Shown: piece after piece, positions 13,601 to 40,660 of the stretch
Numbering within the stretch: position 1 is the first letter of the stretch
Layout of the letters: every line of letters begins with the position of its first letter
NCBI GenBank assembly: GCA_025642075.2
Contig: JAODUO010000471.1
Coordinates: 1 to 64,000 of the forward strand
DNA length: 64,000 bases
Origin: Ridgeia piscesae
Taxonomy: Eukaryota > Annelida > Polychaeta > Sabellida > Siboglinidae
Direction: 5' to 3'
Program-made: the position numbers and the translations under genes
The notes under the pieces: model-generated
The model's database searches: none
The model's input: the letters and a program-made list of their open reading frames with translations, nothing else
Told to the model about the DNA's origin: nothing

Positions 13601-16600
13601 CGTAGTTCCTCCAGTAGAACCCCGTTCTCCCATTCCTGTCCTCGTAGTTCCTCCAGTAGAACCCCGTTCTCCCATTCCTGTCCTCGTAGTTCCTCCAGTA
13701 GAACCCCGTTCTCCCCTTCCTGTCCTCGTAGTTCCTCCAGTAAAACCCCGTTCTCCCATTCATGTCCTCGTAGTTCCTCCAGTAGAACCCCGTTCTCCCA
13801 TTCCTGTCCTCGTAGTTCCTCCAGTAGAACCCCGTTCTCCCCTTCCTGTCCTCGTAGTTCCTCCAGTAGAACCCCGTTCTCCCATTCCTGTCCTCGTAGT
13901 TCCTCCAGTAGAACCCCGTTCTCTCATTCCTGTCCTCCCTCGTAGTTCCTCCAGTAGAACCCTGTTCTCCCATTCCTGTCCTCGTAGTTCCTCCAGTAGA
14001 ACCCCGTTCTCCCATTCCTGTCCTCGTAGTTCCTCCAGTAGAACCCCGTTCTCCCATTCCTGTCCTCGTAGTTCCTCCGGTAGAACCCCGTTCTCCCATT
14101 CCTGTCCTCGTAGTTCCTCCAGTAGAAACCCCGTTCTCCCATTCCTGCCCTCGTAGTTCCTCCAGTAGAACCCCGTTCTCCCATTCCTGTCCTCGTAGTT
14201 CCTCCAGTAGAACCCCGTTCTCCCCATTCCTGTCCTCGTAGTTCCTCCAGTAGAACCTCGTTCTCCCATTCCTGTCCTCGTAGTTCCTCCAGTGGAACCC
14301 CGTTCTCCCATTCCTGTCCTCGTAGTTCCTCCAGTAGAACCCCGTTCTCCCATTCCTGTCCTCGTAGTTCCTCCGGTAGAACCCCGTTCTCCCATTCCTG
14401 TCCTCGTAGTTCCTCCAGTAGAACCCCGTTCTCCCATTCCTGTCCTCGTAGTTCCTCCAGTGGAACCCCGTTCTCCCATTCCTGTCCTCGTAGTTCCTCC
14501 AGTAGAACCCCGTTCTCCCATTCCTGTCCTCGTAGTTCCTCCGGTAGAACCCCGTTCTCCCATTCCTGTCCTCGTAGTTCCTCCAGTAGAACCCCGTTCT
14601 CCCATTCCTGTCCTCGTAGTACCTCCAGCAGAACCCCGTTCTCCCATTCCTGTCCTCGTAGTACCTCCAGCAGAACCCCGTTCTCCCATTCCTGTCCTCG
14701 TAGTTCCTCCGGTAGAACCCCGTTCTCCCATTCCTGTCCTCGTAGTTCCTCCAGTAGAACCCCGTTCTCCCATTCCTGTCCTCGTAGTTCCTCCAGCAGA
14801 ACCCCGTTCTCCCATTCCTGTCCTCGTAGTTCCTCCAGTAGAACCCCGTTCTCCCATTCCTGTCCTCGTAGTACCTCCAGCAGAACCCCGTTCTCTCATT
14901 CCTGTCCTCGTAGTTCCTCCAGTAGAACCCCGTTCTCCCATTCCTGTCCTCGTAGTTCCTCCAGCAGAACCCCGTTCTCCCATTCCTGTCCTCGTAGCTC
15001 CTCCAGTAGAACCCCGTTCTCCCATTCCTGCCCTCGTAGTTCCTCCAGTAGAACCCCGTTCTCCCATTCCTGCCCTCGTAGTTCCTCCAGTAGAACCCCG
15101 TTCTCCCATTCCTGTCCTCGTAGTTCCTCCAGTAGAACCCCGTTCTCCCATTCCTGTCCTCGTAGTTCCTCCAGTAGAACCCCGTTCTCCCATTCCTGTC
15201 CTCGTAGTTCCTCCAGCAGAACCCCGTTCTCCCATTCCTGCCCTCGTAGTTCCTCCAGCAGAACCCTGTTCTCTCATTCCTGCCCTCGTAGTTCCTCCAG
15301 TAGAACGCCGTTCTCCCATTCCTGTCCTCGTAGTTCCTCCAGTAGAACGCCGTTCTCCCATTCCTGTCCTCGTAGTTCCTCCAGTAGAACCCCGTTCTCC
15401 CATTCCTGTCCTCGTAGTTCCTCCAGTAGAACCCCGTTCTCCCATTCCTGTCCTCGTAGTTCCTCCAGTAGAACCCCGTTCTCCCATTCCTGTCCTCGTA
15501 GTTCCTCCAGCAGAACCCCGTTCTCCCATTCCTGTCCTCGTAGTTCCTCCAGCAGAACCCCCGTTCTACCATTCCTGTCCTCGTAGTTCCTCCAGTAGAA
15601 CCTCGTTCTCCCATTCCTGTCCTCGTAGTTCCTCCAGTAGAACCCCGTTCTCCCATTCCTGTCCTCGTAGTTCCTCCAGCAGAACCCCGTTCTCCCATTC
15701 CTGTCCTCGTAGTTCCTCCAGTAGAACCTCGTTCTCCCATTCCTGTCCTCGTAGTTCCTCCAGTAGAACCCCGTTCTCCCATTCCTGTCCTCGTAGTTCC
15801 TCCAGCAGAACCCCGTTCTCCCATTCCTGTCCTCGTAGTTCCTCCGGTAGAACCCCGTTCTCCCATTCCTGTCCTCGTAGTTCCTCCAGTAGAACCCCGT
15901 TCTCCCATTCCTGTCCTCGTAGTTCCTCCAGTAGAACCCCGTTCTCCCATTCCTGTCCTCGCAGTTCCTCCAGTAGAACCCCGTTCTCCCATTCCTGTCC
16001 TCGTAGTTCCTCCAGTAGAACCCCGTTCTCCCATTCCTGTCCTCGTAGTTCCTCCAGTAGATCCCCGTTCTCCCATTCCTGTCCTCGTAGTTCCTCCAGT
16101 AGAACCCCGTTCTCTCATTCCTGTCCTCGTAGTTCCTCCAGCAGAACCCCGTTCTCCCATTCCTGTCCTCGTAGTTCCTCCAGTAGAACCCCGTTCTACC
16201 ATTCCTGTCCTCGTAGTTCCTCCAGTGGAACCCCGTTCTCCCATTCCTGTCCTCGTAGTTCCTCCAGTAGAACCCCGTTCTACCATTCCTGTCCTCGTAG
16301 TTCCTCCAGTAGAACCCCGTTCTCCCATTCCTGTCCTCGTAGTTCCTCCAGTAGAACCCCGTTCTCCCATTCCTGTCCTCGTAGTTCCTCCAGTAGAACC
16401 CCGTTCTCCCATTCCTGTCCTCGTAGTTCCTCCAGCAGAACCCCGTTCTCCCATTCCTGTCCTCGTAGTTCCTCCAGTAGAACCCCGTTCTCCCATTCCT
16501 GTCCTCGTAGCTCCTCCAGTAGATCCCCGTTCTCCCATTCCTGTCCTCGTAGTTCCTCCAGTAGAACCCCGTTCTCCCATTCCTGTCCTCGTAGTTCCTC

Positions 16601-19600
16601 CAGTAGAACCCCGTTCTCCCATTCCTGTCCTCGTAGCTCCTCCAGTAGATCCCCGTTCTCCCATTCCTGTCCTCGTAGTTCCTCCAGTAGAACCCCGTTC
16701 TCTCATTCCTGTCCTCGTAGTTCCTCCAGCAGAACCCCGTTCTCCCATTCCTGTCCTCGTAGTTCCTCCAGTAGAACCCCGTTCTACCATTCCTGTCCTC
16801 GTAGTTCCTCCAGTAGAACCCTGTTCTCCCATTCCTGTCCTCGTAGTTCCTCCAGTAGAACCCCGTTCTCCCATTCCTGTCCTCGTAGTTCCTCCAGCAG
16901 AACCCCGTTCTCCCATTCCTGTCCTCGTAGCTCCTCCAGTAGATCCCCGTTCTCCCATTCCTGTCCTCGTAGTTCCTCCAGTAGAACCCCGTTCTCCCAT
17001 TCCTGTCCTCGTAGTTCCTCCAGAAGAACCCCGTTCTCCCATTCCTGTCCTCGTAGCTCCTCCAGTAGATCCCCGTTCTCCCATTCCTGTCCTCGTAGCT
17101 CCTCCAGTAGAACCCCGTTCTCCCATTCCTGTCCTCGTAGTTCCTCCAGTAGAACCCCGTTCTCCCATTCCTGTCCTCGTAGGTCCTCCAGCAGAACCCC
17201 GTTCTCCCATTCCTGTCCTCGTAGCTCCTCCAGTAGATCCCCGTTCTCCCATTCCTGTCCTCGTAGCTCCTCCAGTAGAACGCCGTTCTCCCATTCCTGT
17301 CCTCGTAGTTCCTCCAGTAGAACGCCGTTCTCCCATTCCTGTCCTCGTAGTTCCTCCAGTAGAACGCCGTTCTCCCATTCCTGTCCTCGTAGTTCCTCCA
17401 GCAGAACCCTGTTCTCCCCTTCCTGTCCACGTAGTTCCTCCAGTAGAACCCCGTTCTCCCATTCCTGTCCTCGTAGTTCCTCCAGTAGAACCCCGTTCTC
17501 CCATTCCTGTCCTCGTAGTTCCTCCAGTAGAACCCCGTTCTCCCATTCCTGTCTTCGTAGTTCCTCCAGCAGAACCCTGTTCTCCCATTCATGTCCTCGT
17601 AGTTCCTCCAGCAGAACCCTGTTCTCCCATTCCTGTCCTCGTAGTTCCTCCAGTAGAACCCCGTTCTCCCATTCCTGTCCTCGTAGTTCCTCCAGTAGAA
17701 CCCCGTTCTCCCATTCCTGTCCTCGTAGTTCCTCCAGTAAAACCCCGTTCTCCCATTCATGTCCTCGTAGTTCCTCCAGTAGAACCCCGTTCTCCCATTC
17801 CTGTCCTCGTAGTTCCTCCAGTAGAACCCCGTTCTCCCATTCCTGTCCTCGTAGTTCCTCCAGTAGAACCCCGTTCTCCCATTCCTGTCCTCGTAGTTCC
17901 TCCAGTGGAACCCCGTTCTCCCATTCCTGTCCTCGTAGTTCCTCCAGTAGAACCCCGTTCTCCCATTCCTGTCCTCGTAGTACCTCAGTAGAACCCCGTT
18001 CTCCCATTCCTGTCCTCGTAGTTCCTCCAGTGGAACCCCGTTCTCCCATTCCTGTCCTCGTAGTTCCTCCAGTAGAACCCCGTTCTCCCATTCCTGTCCT
18101 CGTAGTTCCTCCAGTAGAACCCCGTTCTCCCCTTCCTGTCCTCGTAGTTCCTCCAGTAGAACCCCGTTCTCCCATTCCTGTCCTCGTAGTTCCTCCAGTA
18201 GAACCCCGTTCTCCCATTCCTGTCCTCGTAGTACCTCCAGTAGAACCCCGTTCTCCCCTTCCTGTCCTCGTAGTTCCTCCAGTAAAACCCCGTTCTCCCA
18301 TTCATGTCCTCGTAGTTCCTCCAGTAGAACCCCGTTCTCCCATTCCTGTCCTCGTAGTTCCTCCAGTGGAACGTTCTCCCCTTCCTGTCCTCGTAGTTCC
18401 TCCAGTAGAACCCCGTTCTCCCATTCCTGTCCTCGTAGTTCCTCCAGTAGAACCCCGTTCTCTCATTCCTGTCCTCCCTCGTAGTTCCTCCAGTAGAACC
18501 CTGTTCTCCCATTCCTGTCCTCGTAGTTCCTCCAGTAGAACCCCGTTCTCCCATTCCTGTCCTCGTAGTTCCTCCAGTAGAACCCCGTTCTCCCATTCCT
18601 GTCCTCGTAGTTCCTCCGGTAGAACCCCGTTCTCCCATTCCTGTCCTCGTAGTTCCTCCAGTAGAACCCCGTTCTCCCATTCCTGTCCTCGTAGTTCCTC
18701 CAGTAGAACCCCGTTCTCCCATTCCTGTCCTCGTAGTTCCTCCAGTAGAACCCCGTTCTCCCATTCCTGTCCTCGTAGTTCCTCCAGTAGAACCTCGTTC
18801 TCCCATTCCTGTCCTCGTAGTTCCTCCAGTGGAACCCCGTTCTCCCATTCCTGTCCTCGTAGTTCCTCCAGTAGAACCCCGTTCTCCCATTCCTGTCCTC
18901 GTAGTTCCTCCGGTAGAACCCCGTTCTCCCATTCCTGTCCTCGTAGTTCCTCCAGTAGAACCCCGTTCTCCCCTTCCTGTCCTCGTAGTTCCTCCAGTAG
19001 AACCCCGTTCTCCCATTCCTGTCCTCGTAGTTCCTCCAGTAGAACCCCGTTCTCCCATTCCTGTCCTCGTAGTTCCTCCAGTAGAACCCCGTTCTCCCCT
19101 TCCTGTCCTCGTAGTTCCTCCAGTAGAACCCCGTTCTCCCATTCATGTCCTCGTAGTTCCTCCAGTAGAACCCCGTTCTCCCATTCCTGTCCTCGTAGTT
19201 CCTCCAGTAGAACCCCGTTCTCCCCTTCCTGTCCTCGTAGTTCCTCCAGTAAAACCCCGTTCTCCCATTCCTGTCCTCGTAGTTCCTCCAGTAGAACCCC
19301 GTTCTCTCATTCCTGTCCTCCCTCGTAGTTCCTCCAGTAGAACCCTGTTCTCCCATTCCTGTCCTCGTAGTTCCTCCAGTAGAACCCCGTTCTCCCATTC
19401 CTGTCCTCGTAGTTCCTCCAGTAGAACCCCGTTCTCCCATTCCTGTCCTCGTAGTTCCTCCAGTGAACCCCGTTCTCCCATTCCTGTCCTCGTAGTTCCT
19501 CCAGTAGAACCCCGTTCTCCCATTCCTGTCCTCGTAGTTCCTCCAGTAGAACCCCGTTCTCCCATTCCTGTCCTCGTAGTTCCTCCGGTAGAACCCCGTT

Positions 19601-19996
19601 CTCCCATTCCTGTCCTCGTAGTTCCTCCAGTAGAACCCCGTTCTCCCATTCCTGTCCTCGTAGTTCCTCCAGCAGAACCCCGTTCTCCCATTCCTGTCCT
19701 CGTAGTTCCTCCAGTAGAACCCCGTTCTCCCATTCCTGTCCTCGTAGTTCCTCCAGCAGAACCCCGTTCTCCCATTCCTGTCCTCGTAGTTCCTCCAGTA
19801 GAACCCCGTTCTCCCATTCCTGTCCTCGTAGTTCCTCCAGTAGAACCTCGTTCTCCCATTCCTGTCCTCGTAGTTCCTCCAGTAGAACCTCGTTCTCCCA
19901 TTCCTGTCCTCGTAGTTCCTCCAGTAGAACCCCGTTCTCCCATTCCTGTCCTCGTAGTTCCTCCAGTAGAACCTCGTTCTCCCATTCCTGTCCTCG
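4658..19996. repeat. 15.3-kb tandem array of a 42-bp monomer with ~4.5-kb higher-order repeats
   Basis: The monomer can be read as CCTCGTAGTTCCTCCAGTAG, then AACCCCGTTCTCCCATTCCTGT (with the last two bases closing the unit), and repeats about 365 times with point variants and rare indels. Rare variants recur at long range: the insertion CCTCCCTCGT at 9441, 13934, 18473 and 19317; AGGTCCTCCA at 8151, 12637 and 17181; CAGAAGA at 7991, 12478 and 17021. These give periods of about 4,490 and 4,540 bp, so the array is three higher-order copies of about 107-108 monomers plus a partial one. Because 42 is divisible by three and the unit lacks stops in five frames, ORFs up to 1,782 codons appear on both strands. 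I consider them non-coding. Confidence 0.97.
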
Positions 19997-20063
19997 GTTT
20001 ACACGACTCAAGCAACACGCATAAGCTGTTCAGTTGGGTCAGTTCCAGTTCCACGAAAGATAC

Positions 20064-20433
20064 CTACTTGTCCTGCAAGCAGTTCTCCATCATGATGCTG
20101 CCCTGCGATGTCAAAGTTATACTGCTCAAAGAAGCAGTTGTATCTTTCAAGCAAGTCCTCAACGACGACTTCTCATGTGCTCCTTGGAGACTTTTAGGGA
20201 TGTCACTGTTGACGAAGCTCCATCTGTGTAATCCTGCCTCCAACAGCCTCCCTTCCAACTCCACACGTCTGTCTCTTGCGGCTGTCAACTTCTCAATTTC
20301 CCCGACACAAAACTCCATCTACCACATCAGTGGCCAGATGTGACCCTGCTCGGCGCCTCTGCTCCTCACACCTGCATTGCTCTTCCGCGGACACCCGCGG
20401 ATGAAGTGGCCCTGCTTCTTACAAATTAAACTG
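20064..20433 (-). pseudogene. decayed Gag/zinc-knuckle-like relic
   Basis: On the minus strand the frame reads a partial CCHC knuckle (CKKQGHFIRGC, which fits C-x4-H-x4-C but lacks the first Cys), an in-frame TAG, then about 84 codons rich in charged residues ending LQDK before a stop at 20064. CCHC knuckles occur in retrotransposon Gag and in some nucleic-acid-binding cellular proteins. With one cysteine missing and an internal stop it is probably a relic. It abuts the right end of the satellite array. Confidence 0.3.
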
Positions 20434-20443
20434 GGAAAAGTGG

Positions 20444-20451
20444 AGTGCAGT
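20444..20451. repeat. left target-site duplication of the hAT-like element
   Basis: AGTGCAGT here is identical to the 8 bp at 21845-21852, directly outside the element's terminal inverted repeats. Confidence 0.8.
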
Positions 20452-21844
20452 CAGTGGCGTAGCCAGAGGGGGGCAGGGGGTCATGCCCCCCCCCCCACAA
20501 TCCCGAAAAACAATTAGGATGGTGGGGAACGGAAGACCAATAACTGGCTGCCTGATTCATGTAGTCATGAAATACAGTGGGTTTCAGGAAGCCCGTGTCA
20601 GATTTTCTTTCCCAGTCCTACCCTTTCCCAACAAAAAGTGTCAAAATTCAAATAGGATTAAGTTAGGAATTCTCCACTTCTGTCGCTGGCTGCAGCATAA
20701 GAGTTGACAGAGCAATGCAAATGTAATTATTTTCAATGTGCATGATGGCTAATGGCTATCAAGGATTCAAAATAATAGTTGTCCGGTTACAAGACTAGAG
20801 TCAAATCGCATGTTGTTGTTATTATTTTCTTGGCATCACTGTCATAACGGGTGAGTTGACCACGAATTCCTTTTCCATTGTCTTTTTTCTTCCTCTCACT
20901 TTTTTCTTACTACCTTCTCTGTCAGCAGTCTCCAATTCCTCCCATTTATCATTTTCCTCATTCTTCTCCCACTCTTTCTAGGTCATTTTTAATGCAATCC
21001 ACCATCGCAATTTTGGTCTTCTTCGCTCCATTTCCCTTTCACTTTCTGGGCATCTGCTCTCTGCCAGTTTTTCATCTCCCATTTTTTCTACATGACCAGC
21101 CCATGTACATCTCATCAATTTCTTCTTAGAATTTTCCTTTTCTCCCACCGCTACTCTCACTTTATCCATTTCTCTTAACTCCCTAAATTATTCTTATACC
21201 GGGTTGTTTTTTGTAAACCTGGACCTTCTCATGTTGTTTCTGTTAGTGCCATTGTCTCTAGTGCATTTATGTATACCGGTGTAACACATGCACTGAGCAC
21301 ATTTTCTTTATGTTTACGTGATATGCGTCTATCTCCCCTTTGACTTTCCTCCAGGCATTTGCCCCGGCTGTAATCTTTATTGTAACCAAAGCAAGCAATT
21401 AATGTAGGGGATTTTCACTGGAAAAATGTCACTTCCTATCATGAATTTATAAATTGTAATACGCACCGTTAATGTACATGTTGTGAAGTTACTGGTTGAA
21501 CGCCAACGCCACATCATCTGTGTTAAGGTAGGGATGTTTAATTATTGTTTTATCTGAGTAAGTGACATGTTGGTATTTGTCAAGGTCTTTTGTCAGTAAC
21601 TTTGGGAGAGTAGCGTGAGGAATGTGGCGGCCAGCTAATGTGGCTAATGCTATGTAGGGGCTTTGGGTTCGTTTCTATAACGTCATTTCTTTCTTACTTT
21701 CCAACTTTGACGCCATTGGTCAGTGAACTTGGTTATCATGTTGGTATTAATTTTAAGTATATGTATATATATATATATATATATATAGAATTTGCTTGGT
21801 TGTCGGGTGGCCCCTTCCAATGCAAAATCCTGGCTATGCCACCG
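20452..21844. mobile_element. non-autonomous hAT-like DNA transposon, 1.39 kb
   Basis: The left end CAGTGGCGTAGCCAG is matched by the inverted right end CGGTGGCATAGCCAG (13 of 15 bases). Both are flanked by a perfect 8-bp duplication, AGTGCAGT. An 8-bp target duplication with termini starting CAG is typical of hAT transposons. No transposase ORF is visible. The interior contains a LINE-derived scrap and an (AT)n run near 21765-21787, so it is a non-autonomous or nested copy that would have been mobilised in trans. Confidence 0.8.
20978..21169 (-). mobile_element. LINE open-reading-frame scrap (C-terminal region)
   Basis: The minus-strand peptide contains WAGHVEKMGDEKLAE and, further on, RRRPKLRWW. 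This W-x-GHV-x-RM ... GRPxxRW pattern is the common C-terminal end of non-LTR retrotransposon polyproteins. The fragment is short, lacks the reverse transcriptase and endonuclease, and lies inside the hAT-like element. Confidence 0.7.
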
Positions 21845-21852
21845 AGTGCAGT
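21845..21852. repeat. right target-site duplication of the hAT-like element
   Basis: AGTGCAGT immediately outside the right terminal inverted repeat. It is identical to 20444-20451. Confidence 0.8.
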
Positions 21853-22039
21853 GGTGCAGTGTGTGTCAATCAAAACTCCTGGTTTCAATCCTATACTGCC
21901 ATGTTGAACCTTTGACCTCTACGTTGTTTTAGTTCAATCAGCTGTGTGAATAAGTATTTAGCTATAGACAGTGGTGGATGTGTATGAACAGGATTTGCAC
22001 ATTAACTGTAACATGGCTGAATGCCGCAGGTAAGTGAAG

Positions 22040-22145
22040 CTGGTGTTTGGTTCAACAGGTCTGTCAGGGAGTAGAGAGTAAAGTTCTGAGTCGCCCTAAG
22101 GCCAGGACACTGTGCTATATGAGAACTTATGTGCGAAAGAACTTA
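22040..22145 (+). mobile_element. retroposon 3' tail related to a copy at 41.3 kb
   Basis: The stretch GTTTGGTTCAACAGGTCTGT ... CTGTGCTATATGAGAACTTA resembles 41310-41405 (GTTCGATTCAACAG ... CTGCGCTATATCAGAATTTA). A GCGCTATATAA-type end is common in SINE and LINE 3' tails. No promoter-bearing head or ORF is visible. Confidence 0.5.
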
Positions 22146-22397
22146 TTAAGAACAAGTTTACCTTCAACATGTTTATTTTATTAATACAAACATTACAATA
22201 ATAATTGCTAACAAATAAGGATATAACAAGGTCAGTTTTATATTATTACCATCCACACATGATGAGCTGCCAAAGGTAAATGAGTATCAATAATGCCAAG
22301 TTGCAAAATTGTGAAGAATGTTGCATCTTTTATGATTTCACGTAATTACCACAAGCTTGAAAGTGATACGTTACTTGTTTAAATATTTTCAGTTGTT

Positions 22398-22403
22398 TTT
22401 ATT
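22398..22403 (-). promoter_or_regulatory. possible FIGNL1 polyadenylation signal
   Basis: AATAAA on the minus strand lies about 370 nt downstream of the FIGNL1 stop codon. Another occurs near 22170. No transcript evidence can be seen here. Confidence 0.35.
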
Positions 22404-22774
22404 TACTGCTGAAATATGCAAGCTTATAAATGGCAATTATTTTGGGATATAATTATGAAGAAAAAAGCAACTGCACGTCTAGTACAGAGAGGAAGTATTT
22501 CAATATTTTTGGATTATTTCATGATGAAAAGGCATCATATATTGAAAGATGAAATGAGGTCTATGGACCAGCCAAAACAACTTGAAGGGACATGACCACG
22601 AGAGCTTTTGTTATTTGGGTACAGAACAGGTCAGTCTGACTGGACACCCAGTTTGTTTCTATTTTGCTCACATGGCTCAATATGGAATTTGATTTCATAC
22701 GTTCTCAGACACGTCTTTGAGACAGGCCATGTTTGTTGATAATACTCAACGACACAATCAAACGTCCAAACATA

Positions 22775-38037
<15,263 letters not shown>

Positions 38038-40206
38038 TTCACTTCTGCAACCTAGAAACAAAAAAATTAATATAACTTAGTGGTTAATGATTTGGTAGCA
38101 CAATGACTTTTGATAAAAGTACAGTTTTGTCAGCATTTGTACTTCTGCTAAACCGATTCTCCATTGTTGATATAATTCTCTTTAAGCGATATATAAATTG
38201 CTGGTACTTTCCTCAAACGTTAACATCTAAGTGTAAATACATATCATCCTCACATAGCAGGGTTCGTTGCAGATGATTTCACCAGTACCAGCTTTTCCCT
38301 ACCCTTGGCACATCCCTCGCAAAAATTCCTCTTTTAATGTCAGCCAATAAAATCGCCCATGAGGAGTGTGGTTGGTCTCTGGTCTGACCGGTCATGTGAT
38401 ACAATTATATAGGTTGACTTCAGCCACATGCTGCTCGTATTACATGCAATGTTTAGGACATCGTATTGGGATCCGACCAATCTTGTATCCGTCTTCAAAC
38501 TGGGACGCGTATTTGCACTGTTCCCATGGCTGACAAATTGGTGACGGGTGAAGTCAATTGCTATAATTGTATAATGCAACTATGTAGATAATCAGCTTTA
38601 TGGAGACAATCGGCCAGGGATAGTAACCACTTGCAAGGTTCATAAATATTAATTGTTATACTCCACAACCGAGTTCAAACATTCAGCATTATCAGTGGCT
38701 CACTCTTGCTTTATTATTTTTAATTTATTAATGTGATGACAGTGTAATATAAACACATGGATTGTGAGTTGCTTTATGCGTTAAACCTTCAACTAACCTA
38801 TCACTACCCTTGGTAACTCCGACTGGTCCTACCACTAAATGTTCAGTGCATTAACTTGGCGGTCAAGCCCAAGCCCAAGCCAACAAAGCTTTTTATAGTC
38901 AAGCCAAGGCCCAAGCAAGAGTACGCTAGCTAGGCCTAGGCAGCTAAAATACAGCAAATATATATATATGTATAAATATATATATCCAATAAGTATGAGG
39001 TAATTGTTGGGTCGTCTTCAGAGATCATGTCAGCTATGGGCGCACAGCACTGTGTGTGTGTATTGCATATTAATGCATCATGCTACGTTTTGCTGTCTCC
39101 AATATTATAAAATATGGGTAGGGTGTGTGTGTATTGCATAATGCAGCGTTACTAGACCCCCATTTTATAATAGTGGACTGGTCTGGAGAGGCTGTGAGCC
39201 CTAAAAGCTGACGTGATCCGTCACCAGTACGTACATCAGAAGGATTATACACTGTCATTGACAGTAACAACAATGCCACTGGCACTGTCCAGGGCCAATG
39301 CCAGTGGGCGGATGGCCTCTGTTACTCGCTCACTGTGCCGTGGCTAACTGTGTACAGAAAACTGTTCACGTACTGTCAGTGGCATTCAGTGACCCACTCA
39401 TCGGTCTAAGACCGTCGCTGGCTGTGCCTACTCAAGTCTCAGAAGGTTCGCTACTGGCTGGGCTGCTGTGACAATTTCTTAAGACTTAATTCCCTCTTAA
39501 GTCGATTACATTCGGCTTGTAAAGTTATGCGAACGGGAAAATTGACTTTACGCATTTTCAGTGAAGTAAATATTCAAAAACTACACCAATTAATTACTTC
39601 AACATACGACAATAAATATGTCGTATCCGTACCAAAATGCCTATTTTACCGCCATACTGACTTTCGTGTTTCACATACAGGAGATCAGCAGCGCTGACTT
39701 TGGTTTGTTCATTGTCCACGGTGTGGCGCTACTATTCGAACGACATAACGGGAATGCGTCGTTATTTTACATTTTTACTAATCTAGTTTTGTAATCACAA
39801 CAATCGGACTAATCCTTGCTTGCAACCCAGGTGTTGTTTGATATCTGACATAGTTAACAAAATTGCGTCTGCGGAATCACAGGTCTAGAACGGACAGCAC
39901 ATATGATTGATTAACCAGCCCCGTAAGGTGGAGCCACCGTTTCTCACCAGGTCTACTGTCTTCGTTTGGCTCCAAACAGCCCAAACTTGTGCTATATACT
40001 ATAATATCATTCCTTATATACAATGCAGTCAAAGCAACGCCAGTAGTGTTTACAGACACGCCACGGGACAGCAATCTCCAGCGTAGTTGTTAAATAAAAA
40101 AACAGCAATTCCCAAAAAATGGAAGTGGATGCATGGATGCATGGTGAAGAGTCCAGTTGGAATATCGCAAATTGTGGGGGGAAGAAGTTTAGTACGCTAC
40201 TATACT

Positions 40207-40232
40207 TCTGCTGCTGCTGCTGCTGCATGCTG

Positions 40233-40311
<79 letters not shown>

Positions 40312-40400
40312 ATACTACTACTACTACTACTACTACTATACATAATAATAATAAATGGTAATAATGATAATAATAATTGTTATTATTATTATTATTACCA
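40207..40400. repeat. compound (CTG)n-(CTA)n-(TAA)n trinucleotide microsatellite
   Basis: CTG units pass into about 35 CTA units and then TAA/ATT-type units. The poly-Tyr and poly-Leu ORFs are artefacts. A compound of the same kind sits at 54222-54478. Confidence 0.95.
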
Positions 40401-40580
40401 TTTAATAATGAATATTCTTATTATTATTATTGACAATAATATACAATTAATAGCGCCTAAATCCTTGGGAACCAGGGTCATAGCTAGTTCATTGTTATTG
40501 CATGAAATCTTAAATGGAAAATGATATTAACATTAATATTTATACTTAATTCCAGAACTATGTATTGCAATAAAATAAAT

Positions 40581-40586
40581 AAAAAA
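40581..40586 (-). terminator. Pol III terminator of the tRNA-Arg gene
   Basis: TTTTTT on the minus strand begins one base beyond the tRNA discriminator base, the canonical Pol III stop signal. Confidence 0.85.
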
Positions 40587-40587
40587 C

Positions 40588-40660
40588 CGAGCGCGCCAGG
40601 ATTCGAACCTGGAATCTTCTGCTCCGTAGGCAGACGCGTTATCCATTGCGCCACGCGCCC
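40588..40660 (-). tRNA. tRNA-Arg (anticodon ACG), intronless
   Basis: The 73-nt minus-strand sequence folds as a cloverleaf. The acceptor stem is GGGCGCG/CGCGCTC with one G-U pair, the D-arm contains the A box TGGCGCAATGG, and the anticodon stem TCTGC/GCAGA encloses the loop CTACGGA (anticodon ACG). The T-arm has GGTTCGAATCC (B box). The discriminator base is G. A T6 run follows directly after one base and would end Pol III transcription. It has no intron. It reads CGU, and other CGN codons after A34 editing. Confidence 0.97.

Larger units (their letters stand above)
38052..40587. other. upstream region of FIGNL1 without a recognised coding exon
   Basis: A 5' UTR exon and promoter should lie here because exon 1 begins at a splice acceptor, but I cannot place them. 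A 9-bp perfect stem (CCACTGGCA at 39276, TGCCAGTGG at 39299), a weak relative of the dispersed repeat (about 39898-39962) and trinucleotide microsatellites near 40.2-40.4 kb are present. Confidence 0.5.

Noticed and set aside
4568..20343. Very long ORFs (up to 1,782 codons) on both strands over the 42-bp array
   Set aside because: Five frames on both strands are open only because the unit length is a multiple of three and lacks stops; frames switch at indels, and no start context or domain supports coding.
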